Positions 43,367-53,100 of a DNA stretch of 64,000 nucleotides are shown piece by piece (positions within the stretch are counted from its first letter, which is position 1; the number at the start of each line of letters is the position of its first letter). Under the pieces are notes generated by a model, which did no database searches, had not been told where the DNA came from, and worked only from the letters and a program-made list of their open reading frames with translations. The DNA is from Dyadobacter sp. LHD-138 (lineage in GTDB: Bacteria; Bacteroidota; Bacteroidia; Cytophagales; Spirosomataceae): contig NZ_JAVFVU010000035.1 of the NCBI RefSeq assembly GCF_030929615.1, positions 1 to 64,000 on the forward strand, given 5' to 3'. Made by a program: the position numbers and the translations under genes.

Positions 43367-46300
43367 TTACTTTCCCGACGTTTCGATCCATTTTCTTGCG
43401 TTCACGAAAGCTTCAATCCATGGAGAAACTTCGTCGTTTCTGCCTGCCGGATAATTAGCCCAGTGCCATTGGAATAGCGAACGTTCGATATGCGGCATCA
43501 TCACCAGGTGTCTTCCTGAATTATCACACATCATCGCCGTATTGTAATCCGATCCGTTCGGGTTCGCCGGATACGTTTCATAAGCGTATTTGGCTACGAT
43601 CTTATATTTGTCTTCTGTATAAGGAAGCGCAAATTTACCTTCGCCATGTGAGATCCAGACACCCAGCGTACTGCCGGAAAGTGTCGACAACATCACCGAA
43701 TTGTTTTCCTGAATGGTCAGTGAAGTAAAACCACTTTCGTGCTTATGACTCTCGTTATGAAGCATTTTAGGTTTCTCTTCGTGATCCGCATTGATCAGAC
43801 CCAGCTCAACAAACAGCTGACATCCGTTACAAATACCTACTGAAAGTGTATCATCACGTTTGAAGAAGTTTTCCAGTGAAAGTTTTGCTCTTTCATTGTA
43901 TAAAAATGCTCCGGCCCAGCCTTTTGCAGAACCCAATACATCTGAATTAGAAAATCCGCCAACGGCACCGATAAACTGAATATCTTCCAGCGTTTCACGG
44001 CCCGAGATCAAGTCAGTCATGTGTACATCTTTCACATCAAAACCCGCCAGATACATCGCGTTGGCAAGTTCTCTTTCCGAATTACTTCCCTTCTCACGAA
44101 GAACAGCCGCTTTCGGTCTTGGTTTTGAAGGATCAATTACTGGCGCTTTCCCGTCAAACTGAATTGGGAAAGTGTAGTTCAGCACATGGTTTTTATAGTT
44201 GTCGTAACGCTCTCTGGCTTTCACTTCACCGCTCTGTTTCTGATCCAGCAGGAAAGAAGTTTTGAACCAAACATCACGCAAATGATCGACGTCAAAATTC
44301 CAGCTTCCGCTTGCATCTTTAACGGTCAAAGCCGCTTTTGAAGCAACAGAACCTATTTTGTGATAAGTTACACCATTGGCATCCAAAATCACCTCAGCAG
44401 ATTTATCCGCCTGGAAAACGATACTGATATTTTCAGCGAATAGCTTTTCAATCATATTCTGATCTCCCAAAGAAGAAAGATCAATAGAAGCGCCCAGATC
44501 GCGGTCTGCAAAACAAAGTTCCAGAAGGGTCGTGATCAAACCACCGCTGCCCACATCGTGACCTGCCTGGATTTTCCCGGCTTTGATCAACTGTTGAATC
44601 GTATTGAATGCATTTTTAAATGCGTCAGCGTTCAAAACGTCCGGTGTCTCGTTTCCTATTTTGTTAAGAATCTGTGCAAAAGACGAACCGCCGAGTTTAT
44701 AGGCGTCACCAGAAAGATTGATGTAATAAATATCACCACCATCTTTTTGAAGAACCGGCTCTACCACCGCCCTGATATCGTCAGAATGGCCAGCTGCCGA
44801 AATGATCACAGTACCCGGCGCAATCACTTCTGCATCCTTGTACTTCTGTTTCATCGACAATGAATCTTTTCCTGTCGGGATATTGATTCCCAGACTGATT
44901 GCAAATTCGGAACATGCCTGCACTGCTTTATACAAACGCGCATCCTCACCCGCATTCTTGCAAGCCCACATCCAATTGGCCGAAAGCGATACACTTTCCA
45001 AACCGTCTTTAAGCGGAGCCCACACAATATTTGACAACGACTCGGCAATTGCATTACGGCTACCCGCAGCAGGATCGATCAACGCCGAAAGCGGTGCATG
45101 TCCGATGGATGTCGCAATTCCGTCTTTACCCTGATAATCCAGCGCCATCACACCGCAGTTGTTCAAAGGCAATTGAAGCGGGCCTGCACATTGCTGTTTT
45201 GCCACACGCCCACCCACACAGCGGTCAACTTTATTGGTAAGCCAGTCTTTACTTGCAACCGCTTCAAGCTGAAGTACCTGTTCAAGGTAAGCAGCAAGGT
45301 TGGCAGCATCATAAGTCACGGGCTGATAAGTCCTTTCAATAGTTTTGTCGTTCATAACCACCTTTGGAGAACTTCCAAACATGTCATCCATTTCAAGATC
45401 CATTGGCTTGGCTCCTGTTGTGGCCGACTCGAATGTGAAACGGTGGTCAGAGGTTACCTCTCCTACCGTGTACATCGGCGCTCTTTCACGGTCCGCAATT
45501 CTTTGCAGGGTTGCTGCATTTTCCTTGCTGATCACGAGTCCCATACGTTCCTGAGACTCGTTACCGATAATTTCCTTCGCAGAAAGCGTTGGATCTCCAA
45601 CCGGTAATTTGTCAAGATCAATCTTTCCGCCTGTTTCTTCTACCAGTTCAGAAAGACAGTTCAAGTGTCCGCCCGCACCATGATCATGAATGGAAACGAT
45701 CGTATTCTTATCGCTTTCCACCATACCACGAACCGCGTTGGCAACTCTTTTCTGCATTTCAGGATTTGAACGCTGAATCGCATTCAAAGTAATACCTAAA
45801 CCAAATGCGCCGGTATCCGCAGACGAAACCGCAGCGCCGCCCATCCCGATTCTATAATTTTCTCCGCCTAAAACAACAATTTTGTCGTCAACGGATGGTT
45901 TTTCTTTTTTCGCCTGATCCGCTTTACCATAACCAACACCACCGGCCTGCATGATCACTTTGTCAAACCCAAGCTTTCTCGCATCTTCTTCATGCTCAAA
46001 AGTCAGCAATGACCCGGTAATTAATGGCTGGCCAAACTTATTTCCGAAATCGGAAGCTCCGTTTGAAGCCTTGATGAGGATATCCATTGGTGTCTGATAC
46101 AACCATTTTCTCTCCTCCACGCCCTTTTCCCATGGGCGATTTTCTTCCAGACGGGAAAAAGAAGTCATATAAACGGCTGTTCCGGCCAAAGGCAATGAAC
46201 CTTGCCCACCGGCAAGTCTGTCCCTGATCTCTCCGCCAGACCCCGTGGCCGCTCCGTTGAATGGCTCAACGGTCGTCGGGAAATTATGTGTTTCGGCTTT

Positions 46301-47032
46301 CAAAGAAATAACCGAATCAAAATCCTTTATTTCATAATAATCCGGAACATCCGCACGTTTCGGCGCAAACTGCTGAACACGAGGGCCCTTTACAAAAGCC
46401 ACGTTATCCTTGTAAGCCGAAACAATTCCGTTCGGATTTGCTTCAGAAGTTTTACGGATCAGCTTAAACAATGAAGTCGGTTGTTCCACACCGTCGATGA
46501 CGAACGTACCATTAAATATTTTGTGACGGCAATGCTCCGAGTTAACCTGCGAGAACCCAAAAACCTCTGAATCAGTCAGTTTACGACCAATTTTTTCAGA
46601 AAGTTTATTCAAATAATCGACTTCCTCATCGCTGAGTGAAAGTCCCTCCTGCTTGTTGTACGCTGCCACATCGTTAATTTCGATAATTGGCTCCGGCTGA
46701 AGACTGATCAGATATATTTCCTGGTTAAGCTCATCGTATTTCTGAGATAACATCGGGTCAAAACCGGTAAAATCCGCTTCAACTTTTCTAAATTCCTCAA
46801 TCCTGATGATTCCATGAATATCCATATTCTGGGTAATCTCAACGGCATTTGTGCTCCATGGGGTAATCATGGCGGCACGCGGACCAACGAAGAAGTTTTT
46901 TAGGACGGTTTCCTTTTGAAGTTTTGCACCGCCAAATAGCCAGCTTAGTTTAGCAATGTCAGGCTCGGTGAGAGTTCGCTCTATCTGTAAAGCAAAAACA
47001 GTGTCGTGGTCGTTGGAAAAGAAATAAATCAT
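43367..47032 (-). CDS. purL: Phosphoribosylformylglycinamidine synthase (single-chain PurL)
   Basis: PurL catalyses the fourth step of purine synthesis, converting FGAR to FGAM with glutamine and ATP. The 1221-residue protein is the long form with synthetase and glutaminase in one chain. Seen are the PurS-like N-terminus, the first AIRS half (GFSQVNSEHCRHKIFNGTF; SLKAETHNFPTTVEPFNGA), the second half (NWMWACKNAGEDARLYKAVQ; GINIPTGKDSLSMKQK) and a C-terminal class I glutamine amidotransferase with the nucleophile in SVGICNGCQLFVELG. Start ATG at 47032 is 18 bases past a good -7 element. Confidence 0.97.
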   Translation of the reverse strand: MIYFFSNDHDTVFALQIERTLTEPDIAKLSWLFGGAKLQKETVLKNFFVGPRAAMITPWSTNAVEITQNMDIHGIIRIEEFRKVEADFTGFDPMLSQKYDELNQEIYLISLQPEPIIEINDVAAYNKQEGLSLSDEEVDYLNKLSEKIGRKLTDSEVFGFSQVNSEHCRHKIFNGTFVIDGVEQPTSLFKLIRKTSEANPNGIVSAYKDNVAFVKGPRVQQFAPKRADVPDYYEIKDFDSVISLKAETHNFPTTVEPFNGAATGSGGEIRDRLAGGQGSLPLAGTAVYMTSFSRLEENRPWEKGVEERKWLYQTPMDILIKASNGASDFGNKFGQPLITGSLLTFEHEEDARKLGFDKVIMQAGGVGYGKADQAKKEKPSVDDKIVVLGGENYRIGMGGAAVSSADTGAFGLGITLNAIQRSNPEMQKRVANAVRGMVESDKNTIVSIHDHGAGGHLNCLSELVEETGGKIDLDKLPVGDPTLSAKEIIGNESQERMGLVISKENAATLQRIADRERAPMYTVGEVTSDHRFTFESATTGAKPMDLEMDDMFGSSPKVVMNDKTIERTYQPVTYDAANLAAYLEQVLQLEAVASKDWLTNKVDRCVGGRVAKQQCAGPLQLPLNNCGVMALDYQGKDGIATSIGHAPLSALIDPAAGSRNAIAESLSNIVWAPLKDGLESVSLSANWMWACKNAGEDARLYKAVQACSEFAISLGINIPTGKDSLSMKQKYKDAEVIAPGTVIISAAGHSDDIRAVVEPVLQKDGGDIYYINLSGDAYKLGGSSFAQILNKIGNETPDVLNADAFKNAFNTIQQLIKAGKIQAGHDVGSGGLITTLLELCFADRDLGASIDLSSLGDQNMIEKLFAENISIVFQADKSAEVILDANGVTYHKIGSVASKAALTVKDASGSWNFDVDHLRDVWFKTSFLLDQKQSGEVKARERYDNYKNHVLNYTFPIQFDGKAPVIDPSKPRPKAAVLREKGSNSERELANAMYLAGFDVKDVHMTDLISGRETLEDIQFIGAVGGFSNSDVLGSAKGWAGAFLYNERAKLSLENFFKRDDTLSVGICNGCQLFVELGLINADHEEKPKMLHNESHKHESGFTSLTIQENNSVMLSTLSGSTLGVWISHGEGKFALPYTEDKYKIVAKYAYETYPANPNGSDYNTAMMCDNSGRHLVMMPHIERSLFQWHWANYPAGRNDEVSPWIEAFVNARKWIETSGK

Positions 47033-47049
47033 GGTATGTTATTATGGCG

Positions 47050-47057
47050 CAAAGTTA
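47050..47057 (-). promoter_or_regulatory. Candidate purL -7 promoter element (TAACTTTG)
   Basis: On the minus strand TAACTTTG fits TAnnTTTG exactly, 17 bases before the purL ATG. This implies a very short 5' leader. No -33 TTTG is evident. Confidence 0.4.
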
Positions 47058-47153
47058 CTTTGAAATTTTCGCGATGTCCATACGTAGCGTAAAATAGTTC
47101 TGATAAATTAAAAAACCTGAATCAGCCTGAATGGTTCCCGTGCCCGGGCATAG

Positions 47154-47270
47154 TTATTGAAAAGTAACGAAATTGACCTGTGCTCCACCCTTTTCAATAG
47201 TTTCCTTTGTCAAAAAAGCAAGCTGTAAGGCCTGAGCGGCCATTTCTCTTGCCAAAGAAAATTTCTTCAA
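47154..47270 (-). CDS. Possible small protein or gene remnant upstream of purL
   Basis: A 38-codon minus-strand frame (TTG at 47270; internal ATG at 47243 gives 29 codons) with a composition like real protein: KKFSLAREMAAQALQLAFLT then KETIEKGGAQVNFVTFQ. The helix-like AAQALQLAFLTKETIEKG looks like the C-terminal end of a larger protein or a microprotein. I do not recognise it. A stop lies seven codons upstream of the TTG, so no longer version exists here. It is not clear that it is translated. Confidence 0.3.
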   Translation of the reverse strand: MKKFSLAREMAAQALQLAFLTKETIEKGGAQVNFVTFQ

Positions 47271-47422
47271 TAATTCTTGAACGATTATTCAACTATTCGT
47301 ATTCTTTTGGTGTTGATCTAAGTTATAACATGTAGCTAATCGTGCAAAACCATCAGTTACTTAACAGAATTACTTTAAAAATGAAGAATATCCTGGCAGA
47401 TATTCAGTCAAAAATATTCGAT

Positions 47423-48451
47423 ATGATGCAGACAAAAGAGTCAAAACCTGTTGCTTATTCGGTCCTCGACCTCGCTACCGTGATTGAGGGAAAAACACCG
47501 GCTGACACCTTTAAAACCAGTCTGGAGTTGGCGCGTGCAGCCGAAAAACTTGGCTACACCCGCTACTGGCTCGCCGAACATCACAACATGATCAGTGTTG
47601 CCAGCTCCGCGACTTCGGTACTGATCGGCTACATTGCCGGTGGCACTTCGTCGATCCGTGTTGGTTCCGGCGGCATTATGCTTCCCAACCATGCCCCGCT
47701 TATCGTTGCGGAGCAGTTCGGAACGCTGGCTTCGTTGTACCCGGGGAGAATTGATCTCGGACTGGGCCGTGCGCCGGGTACCGACCAAGTTACCGCGCGT
47801 GCTATTCGCGGAGAAAATTTCAATGCCGTGCACAATTTCCCGAATGATATCCAGGCTCTGCAGACTTTCTTTTCAAAAGATAACCATACCAGTAAAGTAC
47901 GGGCTAATCCGGGAGAAGGACTGGATATTCCCATCTGGGTACTTGGTTCGAGTACGGACAGCGCGCGTGTGGCGGCAGCGATGGGCCTGCCTTATGCCTT
48001 TGCCAGCCACTTCGCACCGGCTTATTTCCTGGAAGCCATTGCACTGTACCGAAAAAATTTCCGCCCGTCAGTTTATCTGGACAAGCCTTACGTGATGGCT
48101 TGTGTGAACGTAGTCGCTGCCGATACGGATGTGGAAGCTGACTGGTTGTCGACCTCGATATTGCAGTTTTTTCTGGGTGTTGTAAGCGGCAAGCGCAAAC
48201 TTTTACAACCGCCAGTAGAAGATATGAATGATATCTGGGGAATTCAGGAGGAACATGCCGTGAGCCAGATGCTGGCTTATTCGTTTATCGGCGGACCTGA
48301 AAAACTAAAACAGCGGATCAAAAAATTCTTTGAACAGACACAGGTTGATGAGATCATGGCAACCTCGCATATCTTTGATCATCAAGCCAGAATAAAATCT
48401 TACCAGCTTTTCTCGCAGGTTGTCAACGAGATTAATACGTTAGCGGTTTAA
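47423..48451 (+). CDS. Luciferase-like (LLM class) flavin-dependent oxidoreductase
   Basis: A 342-residue FMN/F420-type monooxygenase of the bacterial luciferase fold, group 1 (YhbW-like). Diagnostic stretches are YSVLDLATVIEGKTPADTFK, GYTRYWLAEHHNMISVASSA, RVGSGGIMLPNHAPLIVAEQ and LASLYPGRIDLGLGRAPGTD. The substrate is unknown. In-frame alternatives begin at 47381 (ATG) and 47342 (GTG); I use 47423 because it gives the family's usual N-terminus and length. It is divergent from purL. Confidence 0.92.
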   Translation: MMQTKESKPVAYSVLDLATVIEGKTPADTFKTSLELARAAEKLGYTRYWLAEHHNMISVASSATSVLIGYIAGGTSSIRVGSGGIMLPNHAPLIVAEQFGTLASLYPGRIDLGLGRAPGTDQVTARAIRGENFNAVHNFPNDIQALQTFFSKDNHTSKVRANPGEGLDIPIWVLGSSTDSARVAAAMGLPYAFASHFAPAYFLEAIALYRKNFRPSVYLDKPYVMACVNVVAADTDVEADWLSTSILQFFLGVVSGKRKLLQPPVEDMNDIWGIQEEHAVSQMLAYSFIGGPEKLKQRIKKFFEQTQVDEIMATSHIFDHQARIKSYQLFSQVVNEINTLAV

Positions 48452-48460
48452 AATAAAAAA

Positions 48461-48583
48461 TGTTCCTATCGGAGCAAAACACCGAGCATCCTAAGATCCT
48501 TGTCCCATCGGGACATTTCGTTGGTAGAAGCTGGGATAGATCGATGTGGTTTTCGTTCCAATAGGAACGTTTCGTGGTATTGA
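48461..48583. repeat. Three REP-like palindromic units
   Basis: Three related units stand side by side. Unit 1, 48462-48475, is GTTCCTATCGGAGC. Unit 2, 48501-48529, is TGTCCCATCGGGACA followed by TTTCGTTGGTAGAA. Unit 3, 48554-48583, is CGTTCCAATAGGAACG followed by TTTCGTGGTATTGA. Each has a short palindrome; the second and third share the TTTCGT[TG]GGTA-like tail. Such units are dispersed in many copies in Cytophagales genomes as far as I know; copy number here cannot be tested. Confidence 0.6.
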
Positions 48584-48736
48584 TATGACCAATTAAATTA
48601 ATTAGGAATGAAAAGAACCTTAAACGATGGGTGGAATTAATGATAATAAAATGTTTGAAAATCTTGGAGAAGCGTACTGCTGATTCCTAAATACTAGCAA
48701 AAAAAGTCAAATCAATGTTATTCTGTCGTTAATTTC

Positions 48737-48744
48737 TATATTTG
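48737..48744 (+). promoter_or_regulatory. Candidate -7 promoter element (TATATTTG)
   Basis: TATATTTG fits TAnnTTTG exactly. It overlaps the longest possible start (TTG 48742) of the next gene and so supports the ATG at 48775 as the true start. Confidence 0.4.
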
Positions 48745-48774
48745 AAGCGGGCCGTTATCAAAGACTTGACAAAA

Positions 48775-50025
48775 ATGAATTATACTGACGCTAGTCTAGC
48801 ACTGGACATTGAAAATATAAAACAAATTCCAATTGTTCCGACCATGCTGGAAGTGATTTGCAGGTCGACCGGAATGGGGTTTGCCGCGATTGCCAGGGTA
48901 ACGCAGGATCGGTGGATCGCCTGTGACGTAAGGGATGAAATTGGCTTTGGCCTCGTTTCGGGAGGTGAGTTAAAAATTGAAACAACGATTTGCAACGAAA
49001 TTCGTGACATGCGGGAAGCCGTCGTTATTGATCATGTAGACAAAAGCGAGGTTTACCACAACCACCATACACCAAAACTTTACGGACTTCAAAGTTATAT
49101 CTCGTTCCCGATCATTAAAAAAAACGGAGATTTTTTCGGAACCCTTTGCGCCATTGACCCTAACCCGGCAGAGCTGAACAATCCAAAGATCATGGGCATG
49201 TTCAGCCTGTTTGCGGAACTGATTTCGTTTCATTTGCAGAGTGCCGATTTGCTGGAAAGAAGCAATGTTGCCGTCAAAGAGCTCAAGCGACAGCTGACCG
49301 ACTCGCTGGACGAAAACCGTCAGTATCGGTATATTTCTCACCACAATTTACAGGAGCCTCTCCGTAAGATCAGGATGTTCAGCAATATGCTGGTGAATGC
49401 GACCGATACAAATGACAACCACCGGACAAAAGATTTTGCCCTGAAGATTAATTCTAACGCGCAAAGATTTTCGATGATGATCAAAGACTTATCCGATTTT
49501 TCAGATCTGGATCATCAGAAACAATCCTTCGAAAAAGTCGATCTGAATAAAGTTATAACCGACGTCCGGGTGCAGTTGAGCGATAATATGGAAGAAAAAA
49601 ATGCGACATTCGACTCGGATACGCTGCCCTCCATTCAGGGAATTCCATCGCAGATTGAGCAGCTGTTTTATCATTTGATCCATAACGCAATTAAGTTTTC
49701 TAAAAAAGACAAGCCTTTACATTTACGGGTCACGACAAAGCGAATTCCGGCAAAAAAAACAGATCACGCTCTTACAGAACAGGCTGATCTGACTTATGCT
49801 GAAATCCGTTTGGAAGACAATGGCATCGGTATTGAAAAATCCCAGCTTGAAAAAATATTTGACATCTTCTCTCAGCTGCCACACGCCCAGATCCCCGAGG
49901 GAAAAGGAGTTGGACTGGCTTATTGCCGCAAAATTGTCCGAATTCATGGCGGGGCAATTACCGCAGAGTCTGAATCAGATACAGGAACCATTTTCTCTAT
50001 TGTGTTACCTGTAATCACTGAATAA
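48775..50025 (+). CDS. GAF-domain sensor histidine kinase
   Basis: A 416-residue soluble kinase. A GAF domain (about 20-165; STGMGFAAIARVTQDRWIAC, then YISFPIIKKNGDFFGTLCAI) is joined by a coiled-coil linker to a HisKA region with the phosphoacceptor His in YISHHNLQEPLRKIRMF (about 190-205). The HATPase domain has HLIHNAIKFSKK, LEDNGIGIEKSQLEKIFDIF and GKGVGLAYCRKIVRIHGG. No TM helix is present, so it senses a cytoplasmic signal. No adjacent response regulator. The start at 48775 is chosen from the promoter position. Confidence 0.92.
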   Translation: MNYTDASLALDIENIKQIPIVPTMLEVICRSTGMGFAAIARVTQDRWIACDVRDEIGFGLVSGGELKIETTICNEIRDMREAVVIDHVDKSEVYHNHHTPKLYGLQSYISFPIIKKNGDFFGTLCAIDPNPAELNNPKIMGMFSLFAELISFHLQSADLLERSNVAVKELKRQLTDSLDENRQYRYISHHNLQEPLRKIRMFSNMLVNATDTNDNHRTKDFALKINSNAQRFSMMIKDLSDFSDLDHQKQSFEKVDLNKVITDVRVQLSDNMEEKNATFDSDTLPSIQGIPSQIEQLFYHLIHNAIKFSKKDKPLHLRVTTKRIPAKKTDHALTEQADLTYAEIRLEDNGIGIEKSQLEKIFDIFSQLPHAQIPEGKGVGLAYCRKIVRIHGGAITAESESDTGTIFSIVLPVITE

Positions 50026-50049
50026 ATAAAAGGTGATGTTGTAAAATAT

Positions 50050-50116
50050 TTATCGCTTTAAAGTAAAAAAAGTCAGGAAGATCGCTCATCCTGACTTTTT
50101 TACTTTAAAGCGATAA
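50050..50116. terminator. Very long bidirectional terminator hairpin
   Basis: Arms at 50050-50078 and 50089-50116 (left arm with TTTAAAGTAAAAAAAGTCAG, right arm with CTGACTTTTTTACTTTAAAG) form a stem of about 28 bp with one bulge. Both sides carry T/A runs, so it can end the GAF kinase gene and, on the other strand, the long surface-protein operon. Confidence 0.9.
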
Positions 50117-50134
50117 TCAGCTATCAAAACCAAT

Positions 50135-53100
50135 TTATCGGTTTACGACCACCTTATGCGTATCAACTGCGCCCGTTTTCTGAATAACGGAGACGATGTA
50201 CATACCTACCGGAAGATCTTTCACAGAAATCGTTTTTGAAACATTTTTGCCCGATCTGTACACCAGATTCCCGGCAAGGTTATGGATTTCAACGGCTGAT
50301 ACCTTGTTCCAATCCGCGCTGTTCAAAAACAGCTGATCTGTAACCGGATTCGGGTAAAGCACCGATTTCACAAGGTTATCAAAACTTACACTGACGATCC
50401 TGCTGTATGCGTAGGTCTGATCTTTATCAATCATTTTCAGACGATAAAGATTCTCGCCAGGTGTCGGCTCGTTATGGGTAAATGAATACTTCACCATCAC
50501 CGTGCTTTCGCCTTTGGATTCTCTGGTCCCAACCACATTCCAGTTTTTGCCATCCTGGCTGTGTTCAACATCAAACTTTTCACTGTTGGTTTCCAAGGTC
50601 GTTTTCCACTGCAATAAAACAGATTTCTCAGATTTTGAAGCGGTAAAATCTACCAGCGTAACAGGTAATGCCGGCGTAATAGATACAGTTGCAGATTGTG
50701 CGGGTGAAGGTGTAAATGTACAACCCTGATTATCCGTCACAATTTTCAGGCTGTAAACAAAGGTACCTTCTGTCGTAGTGGGCTGATTCACAACAGCCGT
50801 ACTTTGACCACCCGTCGTTGACACACTGAGGTCAGGTCCATTGTTAATTTTATAACTGAACGCGTAAGGCAGAGTACCTCCCACAGCACCAAAGGTTACC
50901 GGAACAGCAGGTTTGCCTTTTTCAGTACTAGTCGTACCTGTCAATGAAGAAGAGGTGATCTGATTTACCGTCAGCACAGCAGCATTAGACGTGCTTGCAT
51001 TGGTGCAGGCATTGGTAATGATACATCTGTATTCAGACAGATTATCTCCAACAGGAATATTTGACAACGACAATGTAGCAGAGGTAGCCGTTGCATTCTG
51101 ACCGATCGTGATGTTTGCAAAAGCTCCGCCAAACGGCTTTTTCTGCCATTGGTAGGTTACGTTGAGCGCTGCTGTGGTTACGGCGAACGTCGTATTTCCT
51201 CCCACACATATACTCTTGGCAACCGGGTTCTGGTCAATAACCGGTGCCGGTGTCGGCGTTACCGTTACGGTAAATGAACAAAGGGCGTTGCTTCCGATAC
51301 CATTGGCTGCTGTCACCGCAACGGTTGTTACACCCGCCGGGAAAACATAAGGAAAGGTAATCACATTACCCGCCACGCGGTAGGTAATGGTTGGCACAGG
51401 ACAGCCTTGTGCCGTGGCGACAGGCGACAAAGTCGCTGTACACGTTCCTGCATCCGGGCTCACGGATACGTTAGCCGGACAGGTCACAACGGGCGCAGAA
51501 ACAACCGGCGTATCTGTTGGATTTGCAAGACCTGCTTTACCCGGATCATCCGTAAGAACAGAAGTAAAACCTGTTCCACTGACCGTTCCCTGCGTAGAAA
51601 CAAGACAAGTACTTACAGGAATATTGGCATTGATCAATACCTTAAACTTAATGGTAACGCTTTTCGCGGCCGGAAGCGCAAAGCCAGCTCCGCCAACACC
51701 GTCTACCGTCACCGTTTCACCGGCAAGCGGAGCTTCTGTTCTGGCAGCTTCATAAGAAACCGCTTCATTGGGAACTTCGTTCGTGCTAATTACGGCTGGT
51801 GCAGCAACGGGAGCGACTGTCTCAACAGATTTTTGAGACAACGCCGCAGCAGAATCAACAGCAGACTTTCTCGCATTTTCAGCCAGTTCTTCCGGAGCTG
51901 CAACGCGCAGATCGGCCACATTAGGCGTTGCACAGGTTTGGTTAAAAGTGAAAGTACCCGCGCCGCTCTGAAGAACATTCGAAGAAGTAGCACCGCCCGG
52001 CAAGTTTCCATTGAGATTCCAAATCTCCGGAACATTGGCAGCTTCACCCTGTAAAAGTACCTCAGTGCCGGCAGCAATCCCTGACTTTGCTCTCAAATAT
52101 ATCCCATTAGTTACCGTGGTAACAGTATTATCGGCAATATTCGCGCAAATTTTAGCTTTGTTATTGACGTAGCTAGTAACCGCATTTACATCAATATTAT
52201 AAAATGCATTGAGATGGACAACGTTAATAGTATTATTCGATATCGTCACATCGCTTCTGGTGGTATTAACTGATTTAACAGAAACACCAACCCCAAAGTC
52301 TGACTCGATATTTTTAACGAGGTTGTTATGTATTTTGATAACCCCTTTTGCAGTAGGTCCCTCGGCGTCAAAGAAAATCCCTGAGCCACCGCCGCCGTTT
52401 TTCTCAATGGTATTGCCTTCAACCGTTCCTTCCAGGTACGCATTGGCATTGGCAAACATATTAATGGCGGTGCCATTTTTCCCGTAAGCCGTATTACCGA
52501 TTACGTTAAACTTGACGGATGCAGACCCCGAACCGGAGATCTCAATTCCCTTACCGGCATTCCCTTGATTATTCATCACGCTGGCACGAATATCGGCAAA
52601 CATTTGCGCGTTTTCGTTTCCATAAACCTCCACACCGTCGGTCTGGCAGGCAAGAAACTGACTATTTCCCAAAACTTTAAGACTCATAATAGCCGTACCA
52701 TATCCTTCAAACAAAAGCCCTGAATTATTGGGCGAGTTCTGAAAAGTTGAGCCGGTTACGGTTAGCAATGCCAGATTTTTGCTCGTATTTCTGAAATAGG
52801 CAACCCGACCTGCCGGATTTGAGAAAGTACAGCTCGTGATCGTGTTTGTACCCTGGGTATTGACAGCATAAATACAACCTTCTTCGGCTTGCCCTGGCGT
52901 TCCGGCCTTGGCAACAGAGCTATTGGAGAGCGCCAGCGTCGTAACGTCAGTCAGGTTTATCCCTTGCTGAACAGTTGTACCTGTAATAATGATCCTGTCC
53001 ATGGTTAACCCAACTACATTATTTGCGTACACGGGGGCATTACTGTTCGTGTTATTTCCGTTGCTTGGTACTCCCCCGTCAGCCCCCTCAGCCGTATTGG

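Noticed and set aside
45098..45607. Plus-strand frame opposite purL
   Set aside because: Shadow of purL codons.
51407..52054. 215-codon plus-strand frame opposite the giant surface protein
   Set aside because: Antisense to repeat-rich beta-helix coding sequence; Arg/Cys-rich product with no domain.
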